Source of the DNA: Platycnemis pennipes
Taxonomy: Eukaryota; Arthropoda; Insecta; Odonata; Platycnemididae
Reading direction: 5' to 3'
NCBI GenBank assembly: GCA_933228895.1
Contig: OW121852.1
Coordinates: 127,839,544 to 127,903,543 of the forward strand
DNA: 64,000 bases
Shown: in pieces, positions 34,694 through 45,249 of the stretch
Layout of the letters: each line of letters begins with the position of its first letter
Position numbering within the stretch: position 1 is the first letter of the stretch
The notes under the pieces: model-generated
Told to the model about the DNA's origin: nothing
Databases searched by the model: none
Seen by the model: the letters and a program-made list of their open reading frames with translations, nothing else
Made by a program: the position numbers and the translations under genes

Positions 34694-36542
34694 AGAGGCT
34701 AGGCAACGCCACCTAGATGCAGGCCGGGACGCAGGAGGCCGAAAGTCCGGTGACGTCACGGCCAGGAGGCCTAGGCAAGTCCGTTGTTGCTCAATTGTTT
34801 ACCGGCTTGTTTATAGGACTTATATTGTTGATATTTGTATTCTCATGGTTGGGAGTATGTAACGTGCTGTTTTAATCGTGTGTAGAAGCGTTTATTGGCC
34901 TTTTTTGTGCAATATTAATAGTTTACATGTTTCTTTGTGGTTTTGGTATCCTAAGACGGTGAAGTGCTCGGCGGAAAACAAAATTAGACAGGTAATCAGC
35001 ATACCTATATCATTCTTTAGATTAGCGTACTAGGCTGCAAGTTAAATTTCATTCAGTTTCCTCAAAGCCGTTGGGGTTTAATATAACTTAACTTGTTTAC
35101 TTCATGTTCGCATTAATATTTATTCAGTATTCTTCACCTTGGGGTAAGCTTGACAGCTACTTTCTTTTAGTTTCTTACCACCTTTGTTATTCACTTTGTA
35201 TTCGTGGTTAAATGGCTGCCGAGAACTTTATGAATGCAGAAAATCTCCGTAGCGTTTTTATTATGCAGTGCTTCTCGCTAAGAACTAAATGAGGTTCCCG
35301 TCTTCATCGAACATATATCTTTTATCGGCAACAATTTTTGTTTCACCCTTGTACTGCTTTTCGGTAATACTAATAAAAATTAAATTACTTGATAGATTTT
35401 TATATGACGAAGCCGGCAAAAGGGTCGGTGAAAGTTACCTGTTTTTAAAAGTTCTGTATCCAAGTTTGTGTATGAATAAGGAATATTTTGTAGCATTACG
35501 CATTTTAGCAGAACAAGCGAGAAATGGAAAATTGCTCTGAAAAATCAGCGAATTTTTCCTAGTAAAATGAAACAATTTTTATTGTCTACGTAAGTAAACT
35601 TTACTGTCAGTTGTCGAAAAATACAATTATTTACTCTGTTACGTACTTCTAGACGGTTTAAAGGGTGTGTAAAAAGTAATTCTTACGTATTCCAGAGCTT
35701 TCTTTTGTAAGACCACGTAGTGAGCAGTTGAACGTTATCGAGATTTTGTGCTGGTGTTGAGTGGTGTTGTGATCGAGTCTTTTCAGGTCTTCATAGTTTA
35801 CTTCGTTAACCTTTTTTTAGTGCTTGGTTAGTGAATTCAGCGGTTAATAAGTGCTGTGTTCAAAAGAGCATATTTTCAAGATTCCCTGAGAGGAGAACTT
35901 AAAGAGGAAACGGGTTTTTTCAATCCCCAGGGAGGACTACAAAATTACCCGAGAACTCTCGGGTAGGTGAATTCATTCGTTTTATAACCAATGTGTAGCT
36001 TGTTTAACTTGTGTTTACCCGAGTAGAGTGGTTGACTGAGTGATAAGATCTGGTCGAGGGCATATTTAAAGGAGTGTGCAGGGATTCCTTTAGTTTTTTT
36101 GATCGCAGATTTTCAAATGGAAATGACTGTCAATCGATGCGTATTGAGGTGTAACTTGCAGCTACTCTTCTGAAGAATTATTGTAGAAAGAGGGAAAATT
36201 CAAGTTCCCTTCGGTCATAACTATCAAAGAACAGGAAGCTGGCAACATTAGCCTCATAGAAGTGTTTCAGTGGCAATTAGAGTATGAAATATGTCGGTCA
36301 CGATGCCTATTGCATTCTTTTTTACGTTTTCATCATCAGCTTCACTGAGTTTATACTAGCGATATTAATTATTGCTTAAGTTACTTCATGAATTCAGTTT
36401 CAGTCTTTCAGATATGGAATCACTTTGAAAAGATCTGATCCACCCGTAGAATCTTGCCCCGCCGTACATAAGGCTGAAAGGCCTCCTGCTGATGACGTCA
36501 CTCCCAAGCGCTCCGGCCTGTATCTAGGTGGCGTTGGCTAGG
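34694..36542. other. Segment bounded by ~70 bp inverted arms
   Basis: CAACGCCACCTAGATGCAGGC near 34700 is matched inverted by GCCTGTATCTAGGTGGCGTTG near 36517-36537. Both arms also have GTGACGTCA and CAGGAGGCCT in matching order. Inside is AT-rich DNA with an 83-codon frame (35289-35540, +) of unknown kind and a candidate short frame beginning ATGGCTGCCGAGAAC at 35212. It could be a DNA transposon or paired regulatory elements. No target duplication was found. Confidence 0.6.
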
Positions 36543-36916
36543 GCAGTCCCCGCTCAACAATAAAACTAGTGCGATGGGAAACCCTCGCCAGTTTTAATTA
36601 TAATAGTGCTAAGCGTTTGCTGGAAAAGTTAGCGTCCCTCGTACGAGTGGTGGAGGCTGGAGACCGCAGCATCCTCAGGTTAGGATAAAGCAGGACCATC
36701 AGCAGAGGAGACATCTTGATACAGCTCAGAATATTGGCATCTGGACCCACCTCTGTCGTCCATTGGCCTCATAAACGTATTGTATATATTTAATCAGTAA
36801 GGTGGTTTGTTTGATGTTTGTAGTGAATTGAACTGAAGTGGCTCGGCAGTGAAAGTGTAAATGACCTGTTATTTGCGAGTCTGAAGGTTAACAGTGCATT
36901 AAGTGAAGGGTATTTA
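36543..36916. other. Non-coding DNA, nothing firmly recognised
   Basis: Includes a possible donor (CAG/GTTAGG near 36678) but no supported exon. Confidence 0.4.
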
Positions 36917-37115
36917 CGAGGCTTGTCCGGGAAATAAGTACCGTTTGGGAAAAAAACTCCTAAAAACAAGGCAAGATTTATTTTTACATGGAAGAGCATA
37001 TCTTACACTCTTTCTCTACATAGTTGCCACTATTGTTTAGACATTTTTCATAACGGGAAACCAACTTTTCTGTGCCCTCTTCATAGAAAGATGCCGCCAG
37101 GGAAGACAGCCGTTG

Positions 37116-37319
37116 CTAAACACCGTTCTTTGCGACGTCATCGCTGTCAAAGCGACTTCCTCCAAAATCACTCTTCAAATTCAAGAATAAGTGATAGTCA
37201 CAATTAGAGGGCTCCTTAGTCACAATACTGTTTAAGAAGTCATCTCCCTCAAAACTGTATCGGGTAAGAAATGTCAAAAAGTCATCTCCCTCAAAACTGT
37301 ATCGGGTAAGAAATGTCAA
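37116..37319 (-). pseudogene. mariner transposase fragment across the deletion
   Basis: Reads FLTRYSFEGDDFL twice (tandem duplication), then NSIVT joined directly to a DYHLFLNLKSDFGGSRFDSD block. In an intact enzyme about 130 residues holding catalytic aspartates separate these two blocks, so the junction marks the deletion point. Confidence 0.85.
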
Positions 37320-37432
37320 AGCACTTCCAAGTCGCTTCGTTTTGTGGTCATCCGTAAGATTTTTCTGAACCCAACGGGAACACAGTTTGCGATAATTTAA
37401 GCAATTTGTGACAATTGTGAAATTTGTGGGAA

Positions 37433-37720
37433 CTATTCAGCAAGCATTCTTATCGTAAACTGTCTGTTTTCAAGAATTTTCTCATTCACTTTTTCAACCA
37501 AACCATCGTTGACAACAGAAGGCCGCCCACTCCGTGCTTCGTCGTGAACACTGGTTCGTCCATCATTGAATTTTCTAACCCACTTTCTCACCACCCCATC
37601 AGTCATTGCACTTTCACCATAAATCTCTACAAGTTGACGATGAATTTCAGCTGGCGCGTTCAAAAACCGTATTACAGAACGCACCTCACTGTCGGCGGGA
37701 TCAGATATTGTTTTAAACAT
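37433..37720 (-). pseudogene. mariner transposase N-terminal domain, copy 2
   Basis: Starts MFKTISDPADSEVRSVIRFL and has IHRQLVEIYGESAMTDG and VHDEARSGRPSVVNDG like copy 1. It lacks about six residues present in copy 1 (the NVKP region). It is a helix-turn-helix DNA-binding domain; the catalytic part is gone. Confidence 0.9.
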
Positions 37721-38264
37721 TTTAAACGATCACTATCAAATGTAAACACAACACAATCTGGCTGTAGTGGCGTCAGTCGAAAGACAATGAACCATAGAGA
37801 CGAGTACGCATGCGCGGAACTGCGACACTAGCGTTGCAGTGGCGGTAGAACGAAACGGCACTTACTTTCCGTACTGCCTCGTTTGTTTTATGTTCATAAT
37901 ATTTATTGAAGGAGAGTGCTATTGGGTTAAGGTATTGTCATAGTGGGACCAGACAACCCAACAGACGTCAACTTAGTCAATCCTGATTGTGTTGAAGGAA
38001 ATAAATATTATTGTGATTCTTCAAAAACAATACTACAAATATATTACAACAGAAAGAACGGAATCAGTGACAAAGGCTCTTCATGCGAAGACGAGGGGAA
38101 AAATTGATGAAGATTTTGGTATGGAGTTTTGATCCATGTGGTTGTGAAATTTGGTCGTTGAGGAAGGAGGGTGGAAGTTTGAGATGCTGTAGAATTGGAG
38201 GTAAGTGGAGACGACGGGGATGGAAACGAGCGAAGGTTATGTTGGGACCATGTCGAGTAGTAGT

Positions 38265-39210
38265 ACAGGGTTCATACCGGTCAGGGAAATTAGATTCTGA
38301 TCAGGGAAAAACTCCAGAGGCTCAGCAAAAAGATGAAAATCGTGATTGAACGCACGCTCGAGTGGCGAGGTGCGCATTTTGTTTCTGTCCTGTCTCGGCG
38401 GCACAGGGTAGTGCCGACTTGGCGGCTCGCTCGGGATCTGGCTGCTTGGTCTGCTCGTCCGCTGTTCAGTTTTTGAATTTTGACAGGAATATGTTACTTT
38501 CGTGGGGTAAATAAATTTTATTTCACAATATACCTTACTGCATTTTTCCATAAAATCCCTATGCACGATTGCTTTGCCATCGATATAAAGTCAGGGAAAT
38601 TCCAAAAATGGGGGCGTTTACCTACACGGAACCGAAAAAGCAATTTTTTGCACGAAATTGTTAGATGGAAACGAAAAAAGAATTTTGGTGAGAAAATTAA
38701 TCTTCTAACCACAACCATTCACTCATAAATCAAAAATTAAAATAAGCAAAAGGTGACGCCCACCGAAAAAGCTCCTTTGGTAACATTGACGTCATTTTCC
38801 CCCCGTCCTTGACTGCTTTTCTGGGAAGGGAAGGGAGTGGAGGGGGTTTCTCGGAAGGTCTGCTCGCACAGATCCTGTCGCAATCGCTCCCATCGGGAGA
38901 GCCAGCTGTGTCTCCCCCCCCCCCATTGCGATAAAGCAAAGTAGCTTCGCGGGCTCCGTTGTGATTGGACGAAGTCGATATACGTCAGAGGTTGCACCAG
39001 GCCCACTTTTCCGAAGGGGTTAAAAACATCAATTTTTCGCCGCTTATAACTCGAGAAATAATTGACGGATCAAAAAATGGAAAAATGCGAGTCTTTTTAT
39101 TTTACAAACTCTATCATATTCGGCAATAAAAATATGGCAAACGACCCCAAAGGGGCTGGAAATCAGGGAAATTTAGGTCAATTGAAAATGGAAAGTTGGT
39201 ATGAACCCTG
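38265..39210. mobile_element. hAT-type MITE, CAGGGTTCATACC ends
   Basis: CAGGGTTCATACC at 38265 and its complement ending 39210. Flanks TAGTAGTA and AAGTAGTA match 7 of 8, consistent with an 8-bp hAT duplication. Subterminal GTCAGGGAAATT motifs. A copy of MITE M1 is inserted inside. An isolated right end of the same family is at about 3833-3862. Confidence 0.75.
38607..39148. mobile_element. MITE family M1, copy 2 (nested)
   Basis: Opposite orientation to copy 1. AAATGGGGGCGTTTACC at the left and GGCAAACGACCCCAAA at the right; interior landmarks as in copy 1. Inserted in the CAGGGTTCATACC element. Confidence 0.85.
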
Positions 39211-39313
39211 AAGTAGTAGTTACTGAAGAGAGACGACCGGCAGTTGAGGCCATTTGCGCCCTCGAGGATAGTTGGGTGATTGGAAGAGGCAGGGTTTTCA
39301 GGGAACAGAGAAA

Positions 39314-39632
39314 GGGTATTAAATGGATCGACCGAATAAGTAACGAGGAAGTCTTAAGAGGAGTGGGAGAAAAGAGAAGTCTGCTGAAAACCCTACAAAG
39401 AAGATGGGAAACTTATCAGCCTTATCTTAAGACACGATGAAGACAATGGTCGAGGGGAATGTGAACGGAAAGATTGTAAAAGGCCTCGTATGAGATATAT
39501 GGAACAGGTTGTGAAGGATGTAACAGAGAGGAATTACGTTGATATGAAGAGGTTGGACGACAGAACAATCGAGTGGAGGGCTGCGTCAAACATATCCTAG
39601 GATTATTGCCCGATGATGATGATGATGATTAG
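39314..39632 (+). mobile_element. LINE A 3' fragment
   Basis: Coding remnant GIKWIDRISNEEVLRGVGEK and RSLLKTLQRR, then ATGAAGACAATGGTCGAGGG, GTGGAGGGCTGCGTCAAAC and the terminal ATTGCCCGATGATGATGATG tail with (GAT)n at 39611-39630. Confidence 0.88.
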
Positions 39633-39639
39633 GTTAGTA

Positions 39640-40162
39640 ATTTGAAAACATGCTCATGCACTACAGAATACCCTAGCATCTTTTTACATACCTAACCCTT
39701 TGCTGTACTGCCCAATATGTCTACTAAGGTACGCAGGGAAAATGTAATTTTAAATCTCTACCGAATCTTGTTGATATGATCGTATCTAGGATATTGTGGA
39801 GAAATTCTTAATATCTATGTGTATAACGTCATCTGCAAACGTATTATCTTCGAATTTATTTAGAAGGTTTAGCATAAATTTAAAATTGCGTTCTGAAGGT
39901 CATGATCATCCTAGTTCTTCCATTGAACTCGTAACACTAAAACAATTATCATATTAACAAATCTGGCTCATCTCCTTTATACACGCCCTACTTCCCTTCT
40001 CATACTTTTCTGCTATGGATCTCATATATGAGAGGCTTATTCTAAATCAGGCCTGACGATTGACAAGTAGAATCTTTCTCGTACTCTCATCGCATTTTTC
40101 TAGAACCCTATTTACGAATCCTAATCTAAGGTTAGCTGAGTAGTAATTGCCATGAAGAATAA
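39640..40162 (-). mobile_element. LINE B fragment including RT thumb region
   Basis: Minus strand near 40160-39990 reads SANLRLGFVNRVLEKC, ERFYLSIVRPDLE and a DP block, the 'lrLgF..Rvl..c....k...Y.slVRP.LEyAs.iWdP' region of Jockey/CR1-type reverse transcriptases. Closer to 39660-39800 it matches the 3' part of the copy at 59583. It directly follows the LINE A tail. Confidence 0.6.
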
Positions 40163-40214
40163 AAGGTGAATTCTGTGTCGGCCATTAGTAGTGTTTGGGG
40201 ACTGGAATGACTAT

Positions 40215-40297
40215 GGTGTACAGAGTGTATGTTTGTTGATCTTCACTCCCCAGCCACTCACCCTCGCGGTGGCATGGGAGGGTATTGCGTAGATGCA
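40215..40297 (+). mobile_element. LINE B 3' tail
   Basis: GATCTTCACTCCCCAGCCAC, TCACCCTCGCGGTGGC and GGGTATTGCGTAGATG in forward orientation. Confidence 0.8.
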
Positions 40298-40424
40298 CAG
40301 AGGGAGTAGATTAGCACAAGGGGTGCCGAAGAACCTGCAGTTAATAGCCGGCCATTGTAACTATGTGCAGTGTTTTGTAGGTGAACATATGAAACCTTTT
40401 ATTCCATTTTTCAGTAGTATCTAT

Positions 40425-41123
40425 TTGGATCTGAAGATCATTGAAAAGAAAACTAAGGCATTGGTATGCTGTAGGAGAACGGAAGCCAGGACCAATGTTA
40501 AACGAGGAAAACAAAAAATCGAGGAGGTGGAAGAGTTCTGCTACCTGGGAAGCCGAGTAACCAGCGATGTACGAAGTAAAAGAGAAATTGCCAGTAGAAT
40601 TGCCCAAGCGAAAAGGGCATTTTACCAGAAGAAGATTCTGCTTACAGCTGCAAATACTAGCGTGGAAGTGAGGAAACATTTCATTGCAACATACATCTGG
40701 AGCATTCTACTATATGGCAGCGAAGAATGGACAGTAACAGCAGCAGAGAAGTCCAGGCTGAAAGTGTTTGAAATGTGGTGCTACCGAAGAATGATGAAGA
40801 TAAAATGGATCGATAGAGTGACAAACGAAGAAGTCTTAAGAAGAGTGGGAGAGAAGTGATGTCTGCTGAAAACATTAAAAAGAAGACGGGACAACTTAAT
40901 GGGCCACATCTTGAGACACGATGGCCTGATGAAGACAATCGTCGAGGGAAAAGTGAACGGGAAGTATGGAAAATGCAGGCCTCGTATGAGGTATATGGAG
41001 CAGGTCGTAAAGGACGTGAAAGAGAGGAGCTACGTCAATATGAAGAGGTTGGCCGATAGAAGAATCGAGTGGAGGGCTGCGTCAAACCAATCCTAGGATT
41101 GTTGACCGATGATGATGATGATG
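40425..41123 (+). mobile_element. LINE A 3' copy, best-preserved C-terminus
   Basis: 5'-truncated near 40425. Coding 40437-40856 (KKTKALVCCRRTEARTNVKR, EEFCYLGSRVTSD, ARTNVK.., ILLYGSEEWTVT, EMWCYRRMMKIKWIDRVTNE), one frameshift/stop at 40857, then MGHILRHDGLMKTIVEGKVN to a stop near 41096. The 3' end is CAAACCAATCCTAGGATTGT, TGACC and (GAT)n. This is the post-RT region of the LINE; nucleotide changes are few, so this is a relatively young copy. Confidence 0.92.
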
Positions 41124-42514
41124 TATTTGGATCTTTTTCGTACGTGGAAGCTTATGAACGTGTTTACAATCTTTTAGAATGATTTTTCGATATACATAAG
41201 TGTGAGTTTGCGACGTGAATCTGGGCTGGCCCGTCTGTCTCTTTCGCGACGCTCTTCCCCTTTCGAGCTGCTTGCTCGCTCCGCCCCGGGCGGCGTGGAC
41301 TTTTTTCGCCCGGGGCGAATGAATGACGCCCAGCACTTCCGTGCCCTCGTGGTCGCCCGTTATGTTTTCCCTCTCTGCAACCTGCGGACGACTCAGGTCG
41401 CGTAATTATCGCTTTATTTAACGCTTCGCGTCCTCCTAATCACGGCGCTTTCCTGCGCTCATCATTTGGGCGGGGATATAATTTTTATCATTTTTTTGGA
41501 ATTGCTAGGAAATGCCTTTGGGCAAAGAAGAAAAATTATTCATAGAATTCGTCTCGGTTTCGGGAACTTCTTCCTCGTGCGGGCATTGGGATGATATTTT
41601 GGCAGCGGTCTGAAAAGAATGAATTTCAACTTGTAGCACGTCTGCCTTAATCTTAAATATTACTTAAAAGATTTCGGGTTTAACCCCAAGGAAATCCGAG
41701 GAAAATTGATTAAATATTGCTTGGGATCACTGATTTCAGAGATGGAATGAAATTTCCAAATAAGGGTGTGAAGCTATATCACTGCAGCAATTGATTGATA
41801 TGTCGTAGAAATCGTGATGGCTCTTTGATTTCCATTGTTTGTCGTTGGTTGCTGACTGTTGTTAAGGTAGAAAGCCGCCTGACATTCTTTAGAGCTCTGT
41901 GACGGAATATCGTTCTGCGTAATGAGGTTAGGTCAAAATAGGTTTGTGTTAAGCAGTATTTTCGGTCATTACTTCCGTTTAGAATTTTCTATTGATGAAA
42001 AATAAATATTTACCATCCAAAAACTCAATATATTTTTGTGCGAGTTTTTTTATGTACAGATTTTTGCGTTGCAGTTTCCAAATTATTGTTGCATTAAGAG
42101 CCTCCTTGGAATCTCCATTTTAAGTAATGAAGTTAATTCTTTTTCTTCTCGTCGCTGCGTGTTGGCCGTGTTCAAATCCTCGTATACTCATTTTCAGGTT
42201 ATTACTCACTCAATCGACCGTTGAATACACCCGGGTAGAAAGATTTTCAGCGAGAGATGAGCGGAGACCTGAACAAGCGGTAATGAAGATAAATCTTCAG
42301 AGCACCTAAAATGGTAATTGGTTAATGTTGTTTCGTTGCTGTTAGCAAGTACCCATTTTCCACCTCGTGGACGTGAGAGACTGCTTTTAGGCCCAATTAT
42401 TTATGAAGGCGTTCTTGGTTAAACCGACGAGTTCCAGGCGCGAGCTTTGTACCATTCATTTTGCGCCGTATTCTTTACGTTATCCTAGTTGCAAGTCAAT
42501 AGTGAATTAGCCTA
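41124..42514. other. Unique DNA with a CpG-rich block at about 41215-41460
   Basis: GCCCCGGGCGGCG and CGCCCGGGGCG occur in the block. No family-like frame. The rest is AT-rich. Confidence 0.4.
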
Positions 42515-42605
42515 AATGCATGTCAATAGTGAATGTTTGGTGATCTTCACCCCCTGCCACACACCCTCGGGGTGGCTTTCAGGGTATCGCGTATATGTCG
42601 ATGTT
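42515..42605 (+). mobile_element. LINE B 3' tail
   Basis: GATCTTCACCCCCTGCCACA, CACCCTCGGGGTGGC, GGGTATCGCGTATATGTCGA: forward orientation. Confidence 0.85.
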
Positions 42606-42744
42606 TGCTTTCCCATTGTGTGTAAAGTATTCGTGGCGATGGCCGAAGAAAAAAGGGCCGCGCTGAAGGTAGCAATGTCGTTGGTGTCAGACCCTTGGCG
42701 TGGCAAAGCCTGTGTATAGTTTCCTCCTTCTTGTTGAACTATCT

Positions 42745-42985
42745 ACATTTACATCTACTTATTACCCTGCGAGTCACCGTGAGGGTGTGTGGCAGGGGGT
42801 GGAGTCACCAAACATTCAATACTTATGTATAAGAGCTACAATGTAACTGCTTCATGAAAACATGATAGATATAACAGTCAACATGCAACTAGATGGTTAG
42901 TATCTACATAGTAACGAAGTGATCAGTGGTTAGAAAGGCTTTCTGTTAATATATTTATCTGTATTTTCCCAGCATGCATAGAGTA
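42745..42985 (-). mobile_element. LINE B 3' end
   Basis: Inverted (GTAGAT)-like tail (ATCTACATTTACATCTAC), ACCCTGCGAGTCACCGTGAG and the common UTR block. Faces the forward tail at 42515, 140 bp away. Confidence 0.85.
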
Positions 42986-42999
42986 GTAATTTTACAGCA

Positions 43000-43620
43000 T
43001 ACATCTGCAGGATACCCTGCAAGCCACCACAAAGGTGTGTGGCAGGGGGTGAATTCTCACCAAAGATGCACTACATATCATGCGTAAAAAAGGATTGGTA
43101 ATAATATACTAGTCTAAACTTCAATTTTCAAAAAAGATAAAAATAGCAAAGCGTACATGCAAAAACATGCTGTTAGTTGGGTTAACTTCAAGTCCTTATA
43201 CCAACATGCAGCTACCAATGTTATCCATTGCTACACTCGTATTGGATATATTTACCGCTATTCACATCTCTTATTGTACGAGGAAAAAAGGAAATTCTGA
43301 ATCTGTCAGTTCGGCAATCAATTTCACTAATTTTGTGATTATGGTCCGGTTTACCATAGTAAGGTGGGGTTCGCAAAATATTTTTAACGTCATCACTAAA
43401 TCTTGGAATTTATTTAAGAGATTAATTTTAAATTTCTACTTGCGAACTGAGAATGATTACCATTTTATTTCATTAAATAGACTGGTTACGCTAATATAGT
43501 TATCGTACCGTCTCTTTACAAATTTTGCCGATCTTCGCTGCACACGTTGAAGTTCATTATTTAGACCTATTTCGTATGGATCCCAAATACTGGCAGCGTA
43601 TTCGAAATGAGGTTAACAAG
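43000..43620 (-). mobile_element. LINE B 3' copy with RT C-terminal coding remnant
   Basis: The longest LINE B copy. On the minus strand it reads IWDPYEIGLNNELQRVQRRS, then AKFVKRRYDNYISVTSLFNE and KLIAELTDSEFPFFL in several frames. This is the usual Jockey/CR1-type sequence after the thumb ('WdPye...n.LqrvQRraarFV..rY....SVT.ml'). The 3' UTR hairpin ACCCTGCAAGCC..GGTGTGTGGCAGGG follows. Stops show it is dead. Confidence 0.88.
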
Positions 43621-44879
43621 GGAAATGTAACTCAATTAAATAAAAGTGAGGCTTATTAAGTTTGAATTCGCGATGGCGTTGTTTACATGAGGTATGCAAG
43701 GGTGCGGTGAACTTGCTTAATGGAGTTCGGTACGTTCCATAAATGTCCATTTAGACCCACCTTCACCGGTAGAAAACTTATGATAATTTGGGACAGTTGT
43801 ATGTATTAGGCGGTTTTAGACGTACCTACTTTAAATGATATAACCGTGTTGAATAAAACGTTTTTAGCTTCCTATTGCTTTCTTGACTCCTTCACCTGCC
43901 AGGACCTTGGGTTTGATGAAGGTGGCTTTTATGCATGCCGTTACCCTTTGAATACGAATGCAGTCGGAGAAAACACTTTCAATGTTCTCGAAGAGATTCC
44001 GACTGGGAGGGAATGTCTAGCATGCTTTGACGTCTTGCGTCAGCTAGATTTTTAGATGTGCTCTTTTGCCCTCGGAAGTGGAAGAGCATCTGTTCAAGGG
44101 AAGGGAGGGATTATTATCTTTTATATTCCGATTCATGTGGAACTATGCGCGTCGATGGATTTCCTTGTATTCTTAACGGGAGTTTAAAAAATGGTAATCG
44201 TCTTCAAATGTAAACTGCTGAGATAAGAGAGGCGGATTTTCTCTGTTCGAGTCACAAAGGGCAGTGCTCGTGTCAGTGACTTTCCGTGAATTTGACCAGA
44301 GATTGTTTTTTTCAACGACTGATTTTGCCCTCTGAATTCAAGATTATTTGACCAAGGAAGTCTTCCGCGCTTCTCGGGAGAGAGAGGAGACGTGGTGGGC
44401 AGGCGAGAGTGTGTCCTCCATCGTGTTTGCGGGGGGAGGGAGGGGTAAACGACCCCCTTGAGTGCTCGAACCCCCTCGGCGCCCGGCAAACACGCGGAGG
44501 GGGAGACCCGAGGGGGATGGTGGTGTTTGTTTTCCGGTTGTGGGGGCGGGCGGGGGAAGAGATCCCTCGGCCACCCTTTGAGCACACACTCTGGCGCTAT
44601 CGTCTCGAGGGGTTGGTCATCTGCCCCGTCATTCCTCCGTCAGCACGCCGAGGGTCGCTGACCCTCTCCGGCCGGTGGTCGCGAGGCGACGACCCGGCGA
44701 CGCCCGCACCCACCCAAATGTCCCGGCCGCTGTCCACCGGGTGTTGGCCCCACTCGAGTGTAGTTAGGGCCTTTCCCGCCCTCTCGTGGGGCCCCGTCCT
44801 CTTCGTCCCCAAGACGTCTTCGAGTCTTCCCATCGGAGGAATGAAGTATCATGGCGTAGCTCGACGTTTACAAGAGTTG
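43621..44879. other. Unique DNA with CpG-rich island (about 44350-44830)
   Basis: Very high GC and CpG (runs such as GGGGGGAGGGAGGGG, CGGCGCCCGG, GGTCGCGAGGCGACGACCCG). The frames (207 codons + strand, 133 - strand) arise from lack of stops; the plus frame runs into the LINE B tail. A 69-codon frame at 43846-44055 is unrecognised. Possible promoter or non-coding exon. Confidence 0.4.
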
Positions 44880-44887
44880 AAGGCAAC

Positions 44888-45005
44888 ATCTACGTCTAAG
44901 GAGTACCCTGAAAGCCACTGCGAGGGTGTGTGGCAGTGTGTGTGGATCACCAAACATGAACTATTGACATGCAAATACACGGGACTACTGAAATTACATG
45001 TTGAA
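44888..45005 (-). mobile_element. LINE B 3' tail
   Basis: ACATCTACGTCTAAGGAGTA, ACCCTGAAAGCCACTGCGAG, GGTGTGTGGCAG in inverted orientation. Confidence 0.75.
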
Positions 45006-45131
45006 AAAAATTGTTATTATTATTTTTGTTGAATTATTTATGTGTACAGTTATGCATCCACGTTGTAATTTAGGAGATAAAAATTTGATGATCGCATGAA
45101 TAATATTGAAGTACCACCTTAACTTATTATT

Positions 45132-45200
45132 AAAATATTCATTATTTTCTTCAATATTATTGAAATATTCATTATTTTCTTCAATATTATTAACATTTTC
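45132..45200. repeat. AT-rich tandem repeat, ~30 bp unit
   Basis: AAATATTCATTATTTTCTTC + AATATTATT(A/G) is repeated twice with a partial third copy. Confidence 0.8.
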
Positions 45201-45249
45201 ATTATTATTAATCATTAATATATTAAATATTCTGTACATGATCAGAAAG

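Larger units (their letters stand above)
36917..37881 (-). mobile_element. mariner transposon, internally deleted, copy 2
   Basis: Ends CGAGGCTTGTCCGGGAAATA and, inverted, CGAGGCAGTACGGAAAGTAA. Left flank TA at 36915-36916; the right flank is TT, a decayed TA. Same family as 15750-16686 and the same kind of internal deletion. It also carries a tandem 40-bp duplication at about 37240-37319. Confidence 0.92.

Noticed and set aside
42515..42985. Tandem or inverted 'satellite' built on GGTGTGTGGCAGGGGG
   Set aside because: Longer copies continue into RT C-terminal coding sequence, so these are LINE 3' ends and not a satellite.
44409..45032. 207-codon plus-strand open frame
   Set aside because: It arises in stop-poor CpG-rich DNA, has low-complexity content, and its last third is a LINE B tail read on the wrong strand. 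Long frames also exist on the opposite strand.
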